Of a stretch of 44,055 nucleotides of DNA, positions 1 through 11,600 are shown in pieces. Source of the DNA: Phoronis australis (taxonomy: Eukaryota > Phoronida > Phoronidae); assembly GCA_002633005.1 (NCBI GenBank), contig NMRA01000570.1:1-44055 (forward strand), read 5' to 3'. A model generated the notes under the pieces. It did no database searches, was not told the origin of the DNA, and was given only the letters and a program-made list of their open reading frames with translations. Made by a program: the position numbers and the translations under genes. Position 1 is the stretch's first letter, and each line of letters starts with the position of its first letter.

Positions 1-130
1 AATAGTCTCCAGTTCCATGACATGTCTCACTTGTTGTACAGGGTACATCAATAGTCTCCAGTTCCATGACATGTCTCACTTGTTGTACAGGGTGCATCAA
101 TGGTCTCCAGTTCCATGACACCTCTCACTT
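1..130. repeat. 49-bp tandem repeat across a PAK1IP1 3' splice site (about 2.6 copies)
   Basis: Units at 1-49, 50-98 and 99-130 share the core 'tctccagttccatgaca'. Each of the first two ends in a copy of 'ttgttgtacag' followed by 'GGT(A/G)CATC'. The last of these is the acceptor of the exon at 91, so the array repeats the intron end plus the exon start. 49 is not a multiple of three, so using the acceptor at 42 would shift the frame. The array runs off the left edge of the window. Confidence 0.9.
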
Positions 131-3100
131 ACTGAGTGCCAGTGAAGATGGCAAGATATGCCTGTGGCAGACCAGTGACTGGCAGTGTGTGAAAACTCTC
201 AAGGGACACAAGTACGTTCACTTTTACCATCTTGGCTGTAACTGAAATAAGTCTCACTAGAAGGTAACGAGTGTCTTGAGTATAACAAAACTTACAGTAA
301 AATCTCACCAACATGGCTGACAAGGGAAATTTTATTTGATCCTTTTGCCATTATACATACAGCACCAAATCAAATGATTTTTCATGGCCGTGTTTTGTAC
401 CACAGATGCAATGAAAGCAAGTTCTGAAAAATTCTGTGGATTCACGGTAATGATAGAAGCCATTGCAAAAATAAAAAAGCTATTATGAGAATGTTTTTTT
501 TCAAAATTTGTTGAGATCTTACCATACTTATTGAAAGCAGGTGATTTTTAGGTTGTTGACAAGGGAAATGTTAAGTACATATAAATTAGAAATGAGAAAA
601 TCACCAACTGCAGTGTCTTGGAGAAAGTGATCTTCATTTTTTTCATATCTTCCTGAATCCATGAAAGTATTAATTTTTGTTAACAAGTGGTGTCTTTTCC
701 TTGCTGTAAAGACTAACAGTGAACTGTAATTGTGACTTCAACTTTTATTTTCTGTAATGATCGGATCTTGGCGTTTTGATTTTTTCCAAAAATGGTACCA
801 AATGAATAAGGTATTTTAACCCCTATTTGGTGAACAGAACAAAAATCATATTTTCCTAAATGATTGCGAAGCCTTTCAGGCATGGTCCATTGTTGCCAGT
901 GCATATGCTACTGAAATAAAAGTCAGTACAAGACAAATGTTTACTTTCAACAGAACTTGATTGGCATTAGTTGGTGTTTAAAAGTTCTTTAGGACGGATA
1001 AAAGCACAGTTTTAGGTTTAGTATGGCATGTGCCATTTTGTATCTTGTATTGATATTTTTAGAGGCCCAGTCTATAGTTTGTCTGTGCATCCCACTGGGA
1101 AACTAGCGCTATCTGTTGGAAAAGATAAGACGTTGCGTACTTGGAACTTGGTGACTGGGCGGTCTGCGTATGTTGTCAACTTGAAGGAAGGTAACATGGT
1201 GATGGTGAATGTGCTTGGGGGTTGTCAAGGACATGTAGAAATGATTTTCATCAGAGCTGGTGCATATTCCACTGTAAGAAAGTCGTTAGACGCTTTCAGC
1301 AGGAATTCACGGCTTACCAAATGGAAATAGTGCTTTACTGTAATAGCTTTCACATTCAATTCAACATTAAATCTTAGCTGACCAGCCATCAAATCATTTT
1401 GGTGGTGGATCTTTTTGCTTGTATAATTTCTCGAGAGATACTCATCTTTCACTTGTGGGATTTTACGTGGTCTTACCTGATCTCGCTTTTCTTGGAAAAA
1501 ACTTGTTCTGTGGAACAAACCCACAGTCTGCATTGCTTCATTGTTTGTCAGTGCTCAGCAATCACTCACAATGGCACTCATTTGCATCTGATTTGACTGA
1601 CATTTACTGAGTTTACCTTGCTCATGTGCACAGCCACATGACTGTAGTTGTTGCGAGTTGAACTCGGGAGATTTTGGTTGAGAAATCTCTGCTAAGCTCT
1701 GAGCTTCGTACAATAATTAGCTTTGCAAGGTGGGATGTAAAAGGCTATGTATGATCACTGTTTGATCTAGTTGTATGTTTGTGTAAAGCATTTTACCTAA
1801 TGTATTGTTCAAGTCCACCTGTGTGGATAAGTAAGTGTTATCCACGACAGTAGATAACTACCATTCCGTCGAGAGATATTTGCTAAACACACCCCCTTTA
1901 CTGCTATGGAAGCCAGTATTAACAAATCAACCCGCAGAACGTGATGGCCCACACAGGATGATACTTCATACTTGGCCAGTAAATTCATTCAAGTTTCTGT
2001 CTATGTTGTGGTAAACTAATGGTACCTCATTTTGAAATTCTGTTCTATGTTTGCTAACAGTATGTAACTCGGTCTCGTTTTTCCTGTTTCAGTGGCCAAT
2101 CAAGTTGTTTGGTCATTGGATGGGGACAGGTTCTGTGTTCTCGTTGACCGGCGAGTAGACGTATACAATGTTGAGGTATAGTTCTGTAGCAGCCCTTTGT
2201 TAACACAAACTTCGTTGAAAACCCGGCTAAACTTTTTGTTTGAAAGCTTGATACAGAGTTGAGGTAAATGACAAAAGCAGCATCTTGTGTCATCTTGGCA
2301 AACTATGAATAATAGCCTCATTCAGATATACCACCGTGTTCTATCCAGTTTTGCGGGAATTGCCCACAATGCTGTGTTTTGTTAGGACACTTGGTCTGCA
2401 GTTGTTTACAGCTGCCATGTTTATCACTTTTTCCTGCATCTTTTGTCATTTTGATGCAAAGAACAGCTTTACAGTGAGCTGCAGTGCCGAAACTAAAAAT
2501 TGACAAGCTTGGTGGCGTGCGATATATTGCTCCTTTGTGGTTTGTTTCAGCTCAAAAATGTTTTAACTGTCCAACCTTTTGAAAACTAGGTCAATCATGT
2601 AATGCATTTTTCGATCTCCATGAAGGAGGAGATTTGAATTCAGGAGGCGTCTGTCTCCAAATAGGATTTGGGTCATTGCTCACCCTGTTGGTAATACATG
2701 GTATATCATAACGTGTTTGCTTTATTCAAAGATAACCCAACTGTTCTGTGATATAATTAATGAGAACTCAGGTAACTGAATGAATAAAGAATTATCCACT
2801 GTCACAATACGTGTGATTTTGAAACAGCCTTAAATTTATGAAAAGTGTAAAATTGTTGCCCTTTGTAATTTGTTGTTTGGGTACGCTTACTGTCTGTATA
2901 TTAGATTTTAACCATAACTTGTTTGAAATAAACGTTTAAGAGATGTGAGAAGTGAATGTGAGGGAGTTTGTAACCTTGTGCTGGCAGGCGATAATCAAAA
3001 GCACATTTAACCTTAAGGTGACCTTGAGTTTTCCAGTTGATTTTTTCATTGATATGTCGAACATTGACTGACCAGAAAATAATTCTAAACCATGCTATAC

Positions 3101-6100
3101 ACAACAATACAATGCAATACTCAGTGACTTGCAGACGTGCAAAAGTTAAAGTAAGAATGACGCTGAAGATGTTGACATAAAAACTAGCAGTAAACTTTAG
3201 ATACAATTGGTGTGCAGTTGCCAGGAGGAAGTTGTGACTTTTTATACTGTTGTCTGCATCGTAGTCACTTACCGGAGTCCCATATTTTGAGAACTTGGGT
3301 AGAGTTCAATAGCTGTCTTGTGGCGAGAAAAATCTAGTCAAAATCACATGTTCTCATTGAAAATCTCTCAAGGTACTAGCTTATTGAACTCTACCTAGTT
3401 TTCTTCACTGAATAACAGGTGCCAAATTGGTTTTCAAAATGCGGGACCCTTGTTAGTGAATATTACCCGAGTCTGTCCGCCAATGTATGCAACTTCGCCC
3501 TCAGATCCCGGTAATGCAAACTCGATGCTTTGGAGTTACTCACAGCTTGTTTATTGATGAGTTTGTAACACTGTTATTTCATAAGGAAGAGCTTAAAAAT
3601 CACTTGGTGGTTTCAAGTAAAAGAATAGCCTTACTTCGAAATACATTCATGTGGGTTTTCACTTGGAACGTGTATGACACTAACACCATCTAGCGAGCAT
3701 TTGATCTCTGTCGTTGGGAATGGTAAACTAAATAGTGAACTATTTTTTACAGCTGAGTTAGTTCCTACTGCGTTTTCCACATTTTTTTATTTCTTGAAAT
3801 GTTTTCACTGCACTTATATTGGAAGACGAGACTGTTAATAAGAGTAATTTATGACTTTCTTTGACAGAATGCTGAAGTGTGCTACAGTATGTCTGCATCA
3901 TACAGGCTACATTCAGCTGTGTTTGTTAAGGTGAGAAAATTTGCATGTCCTTGCACTTACATTATGTGATGTTACTTTAGGTAGTGCTAAAGTCAACCAA
4001 TAATGAAAGTATTAGAAATTTTGTGAAGAGAGACTTTCTAGTAACCATGTTCTTGAACATGTCTAGTTTGTGAGTCTGTATTGGAGTTTTCTGCAAAGCC
4101 CAGGTGAATGATGTACGGCCATTATCAAGTCTAAAACTTTACTGAGTTTTATAGAAAATAGACACTAAAACCATGGTAACCTTTTAGTATGTTATTGAGG
4201 GGAATTGAGATCTCTTCTATTTCAGCACTGGCTGCAGTGACGATACACCCGCCATATATTTGGGTTTGACTTTTGATTCCAAAATGTCATCTATCAAATA
4301 TATAACGTGGGCCTGTTTAGCGGAAACTGACATTATTTAAAACTACTGCCAAAACAATGTTATGACTTAGGGATGTGTCTTTACAAAATTTACTCTCCAA
4401 AATGAGTTGTAGTCGTAGACATGATGTGTTCATAATTTTATTCGCCATTCGGTTAATTTCCTACATTGCTGGTGGTCTCACCTCGTGAGTGATTTTCTGT
4501 TCAAACATGCAAAGGAATTCACTTCAAAAAAGCGAAATCTGTAGAAAGCTTTGTAGTTTCTATATTGCGTGAGAGAAATGGAATTTCATGTTTTTATTTA
4601 ATCCAAGATTTCGGTAGTTGAAAACATATATGAGTATCTGGCAATGTATTTTTAGTGAGCTGATTATCAGCTCATTTAAATACTTGTGTAACGTTATTGG
4701 CAATTGCTCATTTTGCCAAATATCTACAAAACCATAATAGCCTTTAGTTTGGTAAAAGAGTATATTTTCTAAAAAAACTATAGAATTTAATTTTTGATTT
4801 TGTACGAATTTGTCATTAATTTGTTAATGTAACGTGCAACTCAGTTGCATGTCACCATAATGCTGACCTGTATATAAGTGGTGTTTTGAATGTTTTGTAG
4901 AATGATGTCCTAGCAGTGGCTGGTGAGGGAGGATGCATTGAGTTACACAGCATTTCACATAACAAACTGATCCACAAGGAGTCACTGCAGACAACAAGGT
5001 GGGTCCTCAACCACTTGTCTGTATTTCTTGGAAGTGATTCTCTGTATTGGAAATAATTCTCTGTATTTCTTAGAGATTATTGTCTGCATTTTAATAAGTC
5101 ATGTATTTACCCCCTTTTCCTTGGCTGTGTAACCACTGTTATCTAGAACAAGTATTAGTTTGCCAACGTTCTTATGAATAAAAATTGCAATTGAAAAAGT
5201 TTTGTTAAAGGCTCCTCGCTGACAAAGAGATGTGAGCTCAGCTGGCTGCCTTTAGTGGATCATGTATCTGGTGTCGAGGCATAAACACTGGAATCAACGA
5301 CCAGCTAGTTCATTCGGTTGTTGAATTTCCAGGCCTTGTCATGAGTAATGTGTATACTGGGCTGAGCCAAAGATTAATAATTATCGATTACTACTTAATC
5401 AATGATATTTCAAGTAATAATTTAATTGCTTTCTAACAAAAATAGCAACCACTGTGTATTTGTTTCATGGGTCTGCTTGTAAAGTCTGGTTTTATTTTAA
5501 AGACAAGACATTCCATAGTAGCATCTGCTCTATTTCTGATTGAATTGTTTGACTGATGTGTATTGTCCTGAAAGCAAAATAGCAATCTCCACCCTCTTTC
5601 TTGGTGAAGTGTGTCAGTGACGCATATTGTCATGACAACATGTTCTGTAATAGTAGCAGTCTCCACCCTCTTTCAGAGTGATGTGTTGACCTGTATTGTC
5701 CCGACAACATGCTCTATAATAGTGGTAAGCTCCGCCCTCCTTCAGAGTGTAGTGTTCCAGTGATCTGTATTGTCCAGACAACACGTTCCATAATGGCAGT
5801 TTCCATCCTCTTTCAGAGTGAAGTGTTTGAGTGTCCAATGGCGTCCTGACAACACATTCTTGCTCATCTCAGCCTCCAGTAACGGACAGATCCATGTATT
5901 TAGTGGGTATTTGGAAAAGGTGAGACATGCAGTAATATTTTTGTAACTATACCTGCAGGTCAGCTATGGTATTTTATTTTTTAAACTTGCTGTATTTTAT
6001 TTTTTAAACTTATTCAGTCATGAGCGCAAGTCATCTGCCGTGGAAATTCTTTGACCTTGAGCATTCAAAATAAATCACAACACATTCAAACATCACAGAT

Positions 6101-7661
6101 TCACACGTCATGTCATAATTTTTGTGGAGTACTGGATTTTCCAACAGGTGCAATTGCGTGTTTTTGTATGTGAGAGCACCTCCCACCTAACTGTATATGA
6201 ATGTTTGTAGCGACATCGACCTGTGTCAATGGGTAGTAATCACTTGCAGGGGTACCGCATTTTGAGAACCAGATTTCTCCACTGAACAACAGACATCAAA
6301 CTGGTTCTCAATATCCAGGACCACTGTAAGTGATTACGGTAAAATCTTCTAAATTTAGAACTCAATACGGCAGACAAGTGAAATTTTATTTTCTCGTTTT
6401 TTCATACAAGACTTGTAGCTGCAACCATTGATTATAGACAACAGATTTGCAACTCCAACATTGTCTTCCATACTAAGCCAGAGGTGGCGCCACTCTCCTA
6501 AATTATCTTATTCATTTTCCGGTCAGTGTACTGTGAAGGGAAATTCTCGCATCTATTTTACTGTCCAGTACAACGAAAACAAAATAATTTTGGCATTGAA
6601 ACGCTGTTCAAAATCTTAAAATAGCAGAACTGTTGGTACCGTGAGTACTTTTAAAAATGCTACTACCACCCGACCATACAACAGCCGACAAAGATTAACA
6701 GATGACGTACTTGCCGGAAATAACACCAGATAATTTGGCCAGGTGTCGCTAGTGAATAATGACATAACGTTGTGTGGAAGAGCACAGATTCCGTCCATTG
6801 AAAGTATACGGAGTTGGCGGTGCATGTATTGCTGCAACTTAACGCTTTACCACATTCAACTTTTTTAAGGAAGCTATTATCAAGCCCTTAAGAAACGAAA
6901 AGGCACATTCAATTTTATCAATTATTCTTGTCCAAAATAAGTGGAAATTTGACTTTATTAACGTTTAACACACCTTATTGATAGCTACAGCTGGGAGTTG
7001 GGTCACCTGTGTCATGTGATGCTGTGTTCAAGCTCAGAATTTTCTGTGGCACTAGCTTTTAAAGTTATCTTGTTACAGTTAAAAAAATGTTATTTCAGGA
7101 AATACGGACTACACGTCTGTTGTACAAAGTATAGTGTTTGCACTACTTCTTAAAACTAACTGGAAGTCAAGGCTTTTCAAATGTCAGTTTTGACTGAGCA
7201 GTGGACCTGCTTCGTGGTTTTTCATTGATGTAGTCATCCAAGTGTGTTTATTGTATTGAAAGCTGACAATTTTTTGTTAATTCAACATACGAAGTTTTAT
7301 ATTATTTTATCTTTTCCAGACTGCCGTGACTTTAGAGTTAGTAGCAAGTGTCAATACCAAATTCAGACTGCTGTGTTTGTCAGTACAATCCGGACCTTTT
7401 GAAAATAGTACGGCAACAAGTAGCAAATCAGCCTCAAAAACTGCAAAACGTAAACGACAAGATAATAGAGTGGAGAATCATGACAGTAGCATTGAATTCG
7501 ATAAAGATAAAGGAACGGAAAAAACGGGGGAAGGGGACGTAGCAGTTAAGAAGAAGAAGAAAGTCGTCATTGCCAGTGAACCCAGCCTTGTGAAAGCTGT
7601 TGAAAAAGGAAAGAAAGTGGAAAAGAAAAAGCATAAAAAGAAAAAACAGAAGGGGTTGTAG
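91..7661 (+). CDS. PAK1IP1: PAK1-interacting protein 1-like WD40 protein, last seven coding exons (5' end outside window)
   Basis: Coding exons are 91-211, 1063-1190, 2093-2175, 3868-3930, 4901-4998, 5817-5919 and 7320-7661. All have AG/GT borders and their phases join without a break (313 codons). Exon products show WD40 signatures: 'LLSASEDGKICLWQTSDW', then 'SVHPTGKLALSVGKDKTLRT' with 'WNLVTGRSA', then 'VVWSLDGDRFCVLVDRRVDV'. These match the PAK1IP1 / yeast Mak11 family, a nucleolar WD40 protein for large-subunit ribosome assembly that is also known as a PAK1 regulator. The last exon ends in a lysine-rich tail (about residues 277-312 of this part), typical of nucleolar targeting in the family. 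The N-terminal WD repeats lie upstream of the window. Introns hold two palindromic MITEs and tandem arrays at the acceptors of the first and sixth exons. Family identity is strong from the 'GKLALSVG.DKTLRTWNL.GRSA' run; function is by family. Confidence 0.92.
3262..3460. mobile_element. Palindromic MITE-like element, copy 1 (PAK1IP1 intron)
   Basis: The ends are imperfect inverted repeats. The left begins 'agtcacttaccggagtccca' with 'ttttgagaac', and the reverse complement of the right gives 'cactaacaagggtcccgcat' with 'tttgaaaacc'. A second inner inverted pair is 'gtagagttcaatagct' / 'agcttattgaactctac'. It has no coding capacity. The same terminal motif recurs at 6234-6337, so this is a repeat family and not a chance hairpin. 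Confidence 0.65.
5580..5861. repeat. Degenerate ~70-bp tandem array ending on the PAK1IP1 exon-6 acceptor
   Basis: Four units of about 68-74 bp (near 5580, 5654, 5723 and 5794) each carry 'ccctctttc(ag)' followed by 'agtg(a)agtgtt' and a later 'gtcc(t/c)gacaacac'. In the last unit these are the true acceptor (exon starts 5817) and the exon codons for 'WRPDNT'. The three upstream units are therefore decoy copies of the intron end plus about 45 bp of exon. A more diverged unit may start near 5500. Confidence 0.85.
5969..6014. repeat. 23-bp AT-rich tandem duplication (intronic)
   Basis: Two adjacent units share 'gtattttattttttaaactt' and differ only in the last three bases. They lie 50 bases after the exon ending at 5919. 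No function is apparent. Confidence 0.85.
6234..6337. mobile_element. Palindromic MITE-like element, copy 2 (PAK1IP1 intron)
   Basis: About 100 bp that fold on themselves. The left end is 'taatcacttgcaggggtacc' then 'gcattttgagaaccag'. The reverse complement of the right end is 'taatcacttacagtggtcct' then 'ggatattgagaaccag'. The ends match those of the element at 3262-3460. Confidence 0.7.
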
Positions 7662-7729
7662 GTTAGACATCTGATTGGTTTAAAAGTCAGAAGGGGTTGT
7701 AGCTTAGACATCTGATTGGTTTAAAAGCC
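7648..7729 (+). repeat. 41-bp tandem duplication across the PAK1IP1 stop codon
   Basis: Units 7648-7688 and 7689-7729 differ at two positions and both begin 'agaaggggttgtag'. The first copy contains the last codons and the TAG stop (7659-7661). The second lies in the 3' UTR. The inverted 'aaccaatcaggta' just downstream can pair with the unit's 'tgattggtt' and form a stem. Confidence 0.9.
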
Positions 7730-8112
7730 AGAAGTTGTCATCAAGAACCAATCAGGTATCTTAGCTGAAATTGATTCATTTTGCCTGCTCCGCTCTGTCA
7801 ACCAGTTAAGGCATTTGGCACGCAAAAAGGTATTCAGACAAAATAACCCAGAGTTCCATGTCATGACGGATTCACAGACAGAGTAATCTTCCCTCGTGCC
7901 CGAGAATGAAGGATAATTTTAATACAGGGAAGTTGGTAAGGTGGCTAAGGCATTTTGTAACTAGAATTTTGACGCCCTAATAATTCTTACCAGTCATTTT
8001 TACTGTTAATAGAGTTAGCCGTCATGATGGGAAAATGGTATTTTGTCTGATTGTGTTAGTCATGTATTGTTCTACTCACCAGCTGTTGCGAAACAAAACA
8101 GTTAAGTGGCTG

Positions 8113-8118
8113 TTTATT
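8113..8118 (-). terminator. Candidate polyadenylation signal AATAAA for the EndoU gene
   Basis: AATAAA on the minus strand, about 300 nt after the EndoU stop codon. It is the first canonical signal I noticed there. Confidence 0.35.
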
Positions 8119-8360
8119 TAATTCATAACATAGTGACTTAAGTACACAATAACTCGTCAAATTGGCATGATATCACGTAATATGGTGACTTTATTGTGTC
8201 ACAATTCAGAAGCTGGAAATGAAATGACAGCCATGTTGTGAATTCATTGAACCATGACTGAAGAAGTAAAAATAACTTGTTTGCTGTTTTATAATTTTTT
8301 TGGCGTTTCACGAAATAACATGGCGCCTTTGTTGTACCATGAGTGATCAATGAAATTGAA

Positions 8361-8366
8361 AATAAA
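8361..8366 (+). terminator. Candidate polyadenylation signal AATAAA for PAK1IP1
   Basis: Canonical hexamer 700 nt after the PAK1IP1 stop. The distance is long, so a variant signal nearer the stop may be used instead. Confidence 0.25.
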
Positions 8367-8416
8367 ATGTCATTTTCACTTTTTTCTGCATGCTGTCTCA
8401 AATCCATGTTGCTGGC

Positions 8417-8653
8417 CTAACCCACTGGAAAAGCAGTTCCCACAACTCGTTTTACTTTACTCAAGTAGGCGACGTCATAGGTGACAATCTTGATGTTTTT
8501 GCCATTTATACTGGTCTCACAGGCATCGTTGGGTCTCACCAGGAAACAGATGGTATAGGCAGCCATTTCAAATTCAGGGCTCGTTCCCACAAGCATGGTA
8601 CCTACCTCTTTCCATGCTTTGTTGATAGTGTACTGAGCTACCAACAGGTGGCT
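8417..8653 (-). CDS. EndoU gene, terminal coding exon
   Basis: The acceptor 'cgtttcag' precedes 'AGCCACCTG' at 8653 and the stop is at 8417. It encodes '[18 protein letters not shown]' and then '[20 protein letters not shown]', the conserved C-terminal block of XendoU including the Lys-containing 'KEVG' strand. Phase 0 fits the end of the preceding 227-bp exon. Confidence 0.9.
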   Translation of the reverse strand, partial: SHLLVAQYTINKAWKEVGTMLVGTSPEFEMAAYTICFLVRPNDACETSINGKNIKIVTYDVAYLSKVKRVVGTAFPVG

Positions 8654-11600
8654 CTGAAACGACAATGTAAACCTTACTCCCTTGGAGACACCAATTTAGG
8701 GCACAGTATGGCTGACAAGTGATATATTGTTCCTGTATTTTATCCATAAAATGCATGTAGCTCCAAATTAAGTGCTTTTCTCAAGTTCTGTACTACAGTC
8801 ACCAAACGAGTTCATTCCAAAATTGTGGTTATTTACAGTAATGTTAGAATTCGTTCATATGCTAAGGAAACTGGCAATTTTGAGGACTGGAATTAGCATT
8901 ACAATAAATTTACATACATCCACAGGCTTCTTTTTTAACCAAAATCATAAAATTCCAGTTATTTTAAAGTACCTCGTAAAAAATGGAACATTTTAAAAGC
9001 AATTCCTACCAGTGTTTTTGAGAGCAGTGCAGAAAACACACTATCTGAACGTTTCACCTAAATCAAATTGGCCATTTCAATGTTCTGAAGTTTTCCAAAA
9101 TAATCTTAGACAGATTTGTTTTGTGGTACCCATATGTGACATTTTCCAGTTATCTGGATGAGTTAGGATCTATTGACCACTTTTACCATGAAAATGTATT
9201 GTACAAGCATCGGATAAGTTATGGCGGGAACACCACATCTCTGATACGGCTGTCGTCTGTTTCATGAAAAAGGACTTAAGGTTACGTGGGACCCTAGAAA
9301 GATGGCCGAAATGGGCTGACTTCAGAACATCACATCTCAAACATGGCTGATCTGATTCATATGAAACTTTCACATGCTATGCTCAAGCTATGCTTAATGG
9401 AAACGCTGTTTGGAATTATTTTTTAAAATGTTACATTTTTGCATGAGGAGCTATCGAAAACAGGACTTGCGATTTTTATGAAAACATTTCAAAAGTTTCA
9501 TAAAACGAAAACGAAATGATATTTTAGAAAACTGTACCAATTTTTACGAGATCTTATCTTGGACGTTTTAAACGGAATTTGGTCATGTTATCGATATCGT
9601 TGTCTGGCTATGAATGTACCTTTATTTCTTGCTCAATTCACTAGACGTGGTCATATGACCCAAATGGTTGCAGAAAAATCCAACATTGCCATGTTTTCTA
9701 CTTTATAGAGTGAGCAACTAAAAACTGCCGCACCATTGACAATTTTTTTCAAAAAATCTTCGTACCAGAACCAAGTAATGTTTTTGGCATAACAGTCAAA
9801 ATAACTTGTATTCCATAGAAGCATGTCACTGGAAGGTAAAACTTGCTCGATGACAATTTTTGCATGTAATTCACGGCAATATCGATTGCGAAGACTTGCG
9901 TGGTTTTGCTTTTCTCGCCAGAAACTTGCTCTACGGAACGTAGACCGGTTACCGTTTGAAAAGTTCGTTGGTCTTTTAGTCACTTAAGACTTACATTTCT
10001 CAAGCGCAGATATCCTTTATAGTCCAACTTTCCTGTCCTTTCTTGGTGTTGGAAACTGAGCCAATTATGCGACCCTGTAATCTCTCCATTCTTTATTTCT
10101 CCGACAAAAACGTGTTCAAACCCACTTGAATCCTGCCGCCCCCCGGCCCTTGAGTACAGAGTGAACCACAACTTACGGAGTTGGTTGATGAACTCAGAGT
10201 AGCCGCCACGCGGAGCATAACCTGAGAAAGTTGTTAACTGCCTTCTTAAAACCTGCCTTCAACCGGCCGTCAAAAGCTATTTTTAGTTAGATCACTTACA
10301 GTTATGAATTTTTTCTCAAATTGATCAGAAGTGATTTGAGAGAATTGACTATTAATCGAAACTACTGGGTCTCAACTGGTTTGTCGGTCATTGCGGTATA
10401 TTTTACACCGCGCTATTGTAAAACTACAACCAACGACAGTTCTTTCCACTCAGAAGCCACGTCTCATCAAAGCCACGAAAAAACGTCCATGCTTATATCA
10501 GGACGGAAAAGGTTGAGATCATTTTGTAGTGGTAAGTGGTCTAAAGCAAAAGTTCATTTCTTCAGGCGGAGCGCGACGGATTCTAGCGTACAATCACTCA
10601 CCTAACAAAATTTGAACGTCTCGTACACTTGAGCTTCATACTTTTCTGGTTACTTTTAAGTAACATTAAAATGTTTGCCGAAAACACCTATGACTAAGAA
10701 CCTGGTCTCGAGCAATAACTAATTGCTAATTGTTTTTAGGCACAGAAATAGGCTCCAAAGCTCTAATCTAACTGTTACCTTGGTTTAGGCCACCTACCGG
10801 TATGAAATTGATATAAAATATCTTTCTTAGTCATATTGGAGGTGATTTCAGGGCTTGGCCGCCGATAGAACTTAGAAATCGCTACATTGCTCGAGACGAG
10901 GCTTTTCAAGTTGCTTGCACGCACCCAGCCTAAAAATTGGGGACCTTGAATTTTTAGGAATGTAGACCGTTACTTAACGGGGTACTTCGATCCAGTGCTA
11001 TGAATTGTGCATCGGCCTTTTTAGTGGACTTATGTCTCTTTTTTCTACATTTCGGACTTTTTTCCCACTTCGCCAAATGAGGGGCTCTTTGAAGCCCACC
11101 TCCCTGGGTGCGCTCACGAGTTGGTTAGGTAGGGGATGTCATGCGCCGAGCATAGTTTCAAGAATTAGCGAATCTGTAGTTATTTGTAAATACAGAAACC
11201 ACCTANAAAGGCTATTATTTGGGCTTAGGTTTCGAATAAAAGTGTTTGCTTAAAGATCCGTTTCATGAAGTTTTTAACAAAAATGAAGCGGAAATAGTGC
11301 CTTTAATGGAAACGCTGTTTGGAGTTATTTTTTAAAATGTTACATTTTTGCGTGAGGGGATGTCGAAAACAAGACATGCGATTTTTATGAAAACATTTCA
11401 AAAGTTTCATAAAACGAAAACGAAATGATATTTTAGAAAACTGTACCAATTTTTACGAGATCTTATCTTGGAGGTTTCAAACGGAATTTGGTCGTGATAT
11501 CGATATCGTTGTCTGGCTATGAATGTATCTTTATTTCTTGCTCAATTCACTAGACGTGGTCATATGACCCAAAGGGTTGTAGAAAATCCAGCTCTGCCAT

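Larger units (their letters stand above)
7730..8416. other. Intergenic stretch between convergent PAK1IP1 (+) and EndoU (-)
   Basis: It should contain both 3' UTRs. I see no coding exon. An AATAAA for the + gene lies at 8361 and one for the - gene at 8118-8113, which would make the 3' ends overlap antisense if both are used. Confidence 0.6.

Noticed and set aside
9170-9373. Minus-strand frame with two similar segments ('[17 protein letters not shown]' / '[14 protein letters not shown]')
   Set aside because: It reflects an approximately 100-bp intronic duplication; no acceptor, donor or XendoU motif is present.
9651-9983. 110-codon open frame on the minus strand beside the EndoU exon
   Set aside because: It runs across the intron after the donor at 9995; its duplicate at 11708-11890 is shortened by changes, and no domain is visible.
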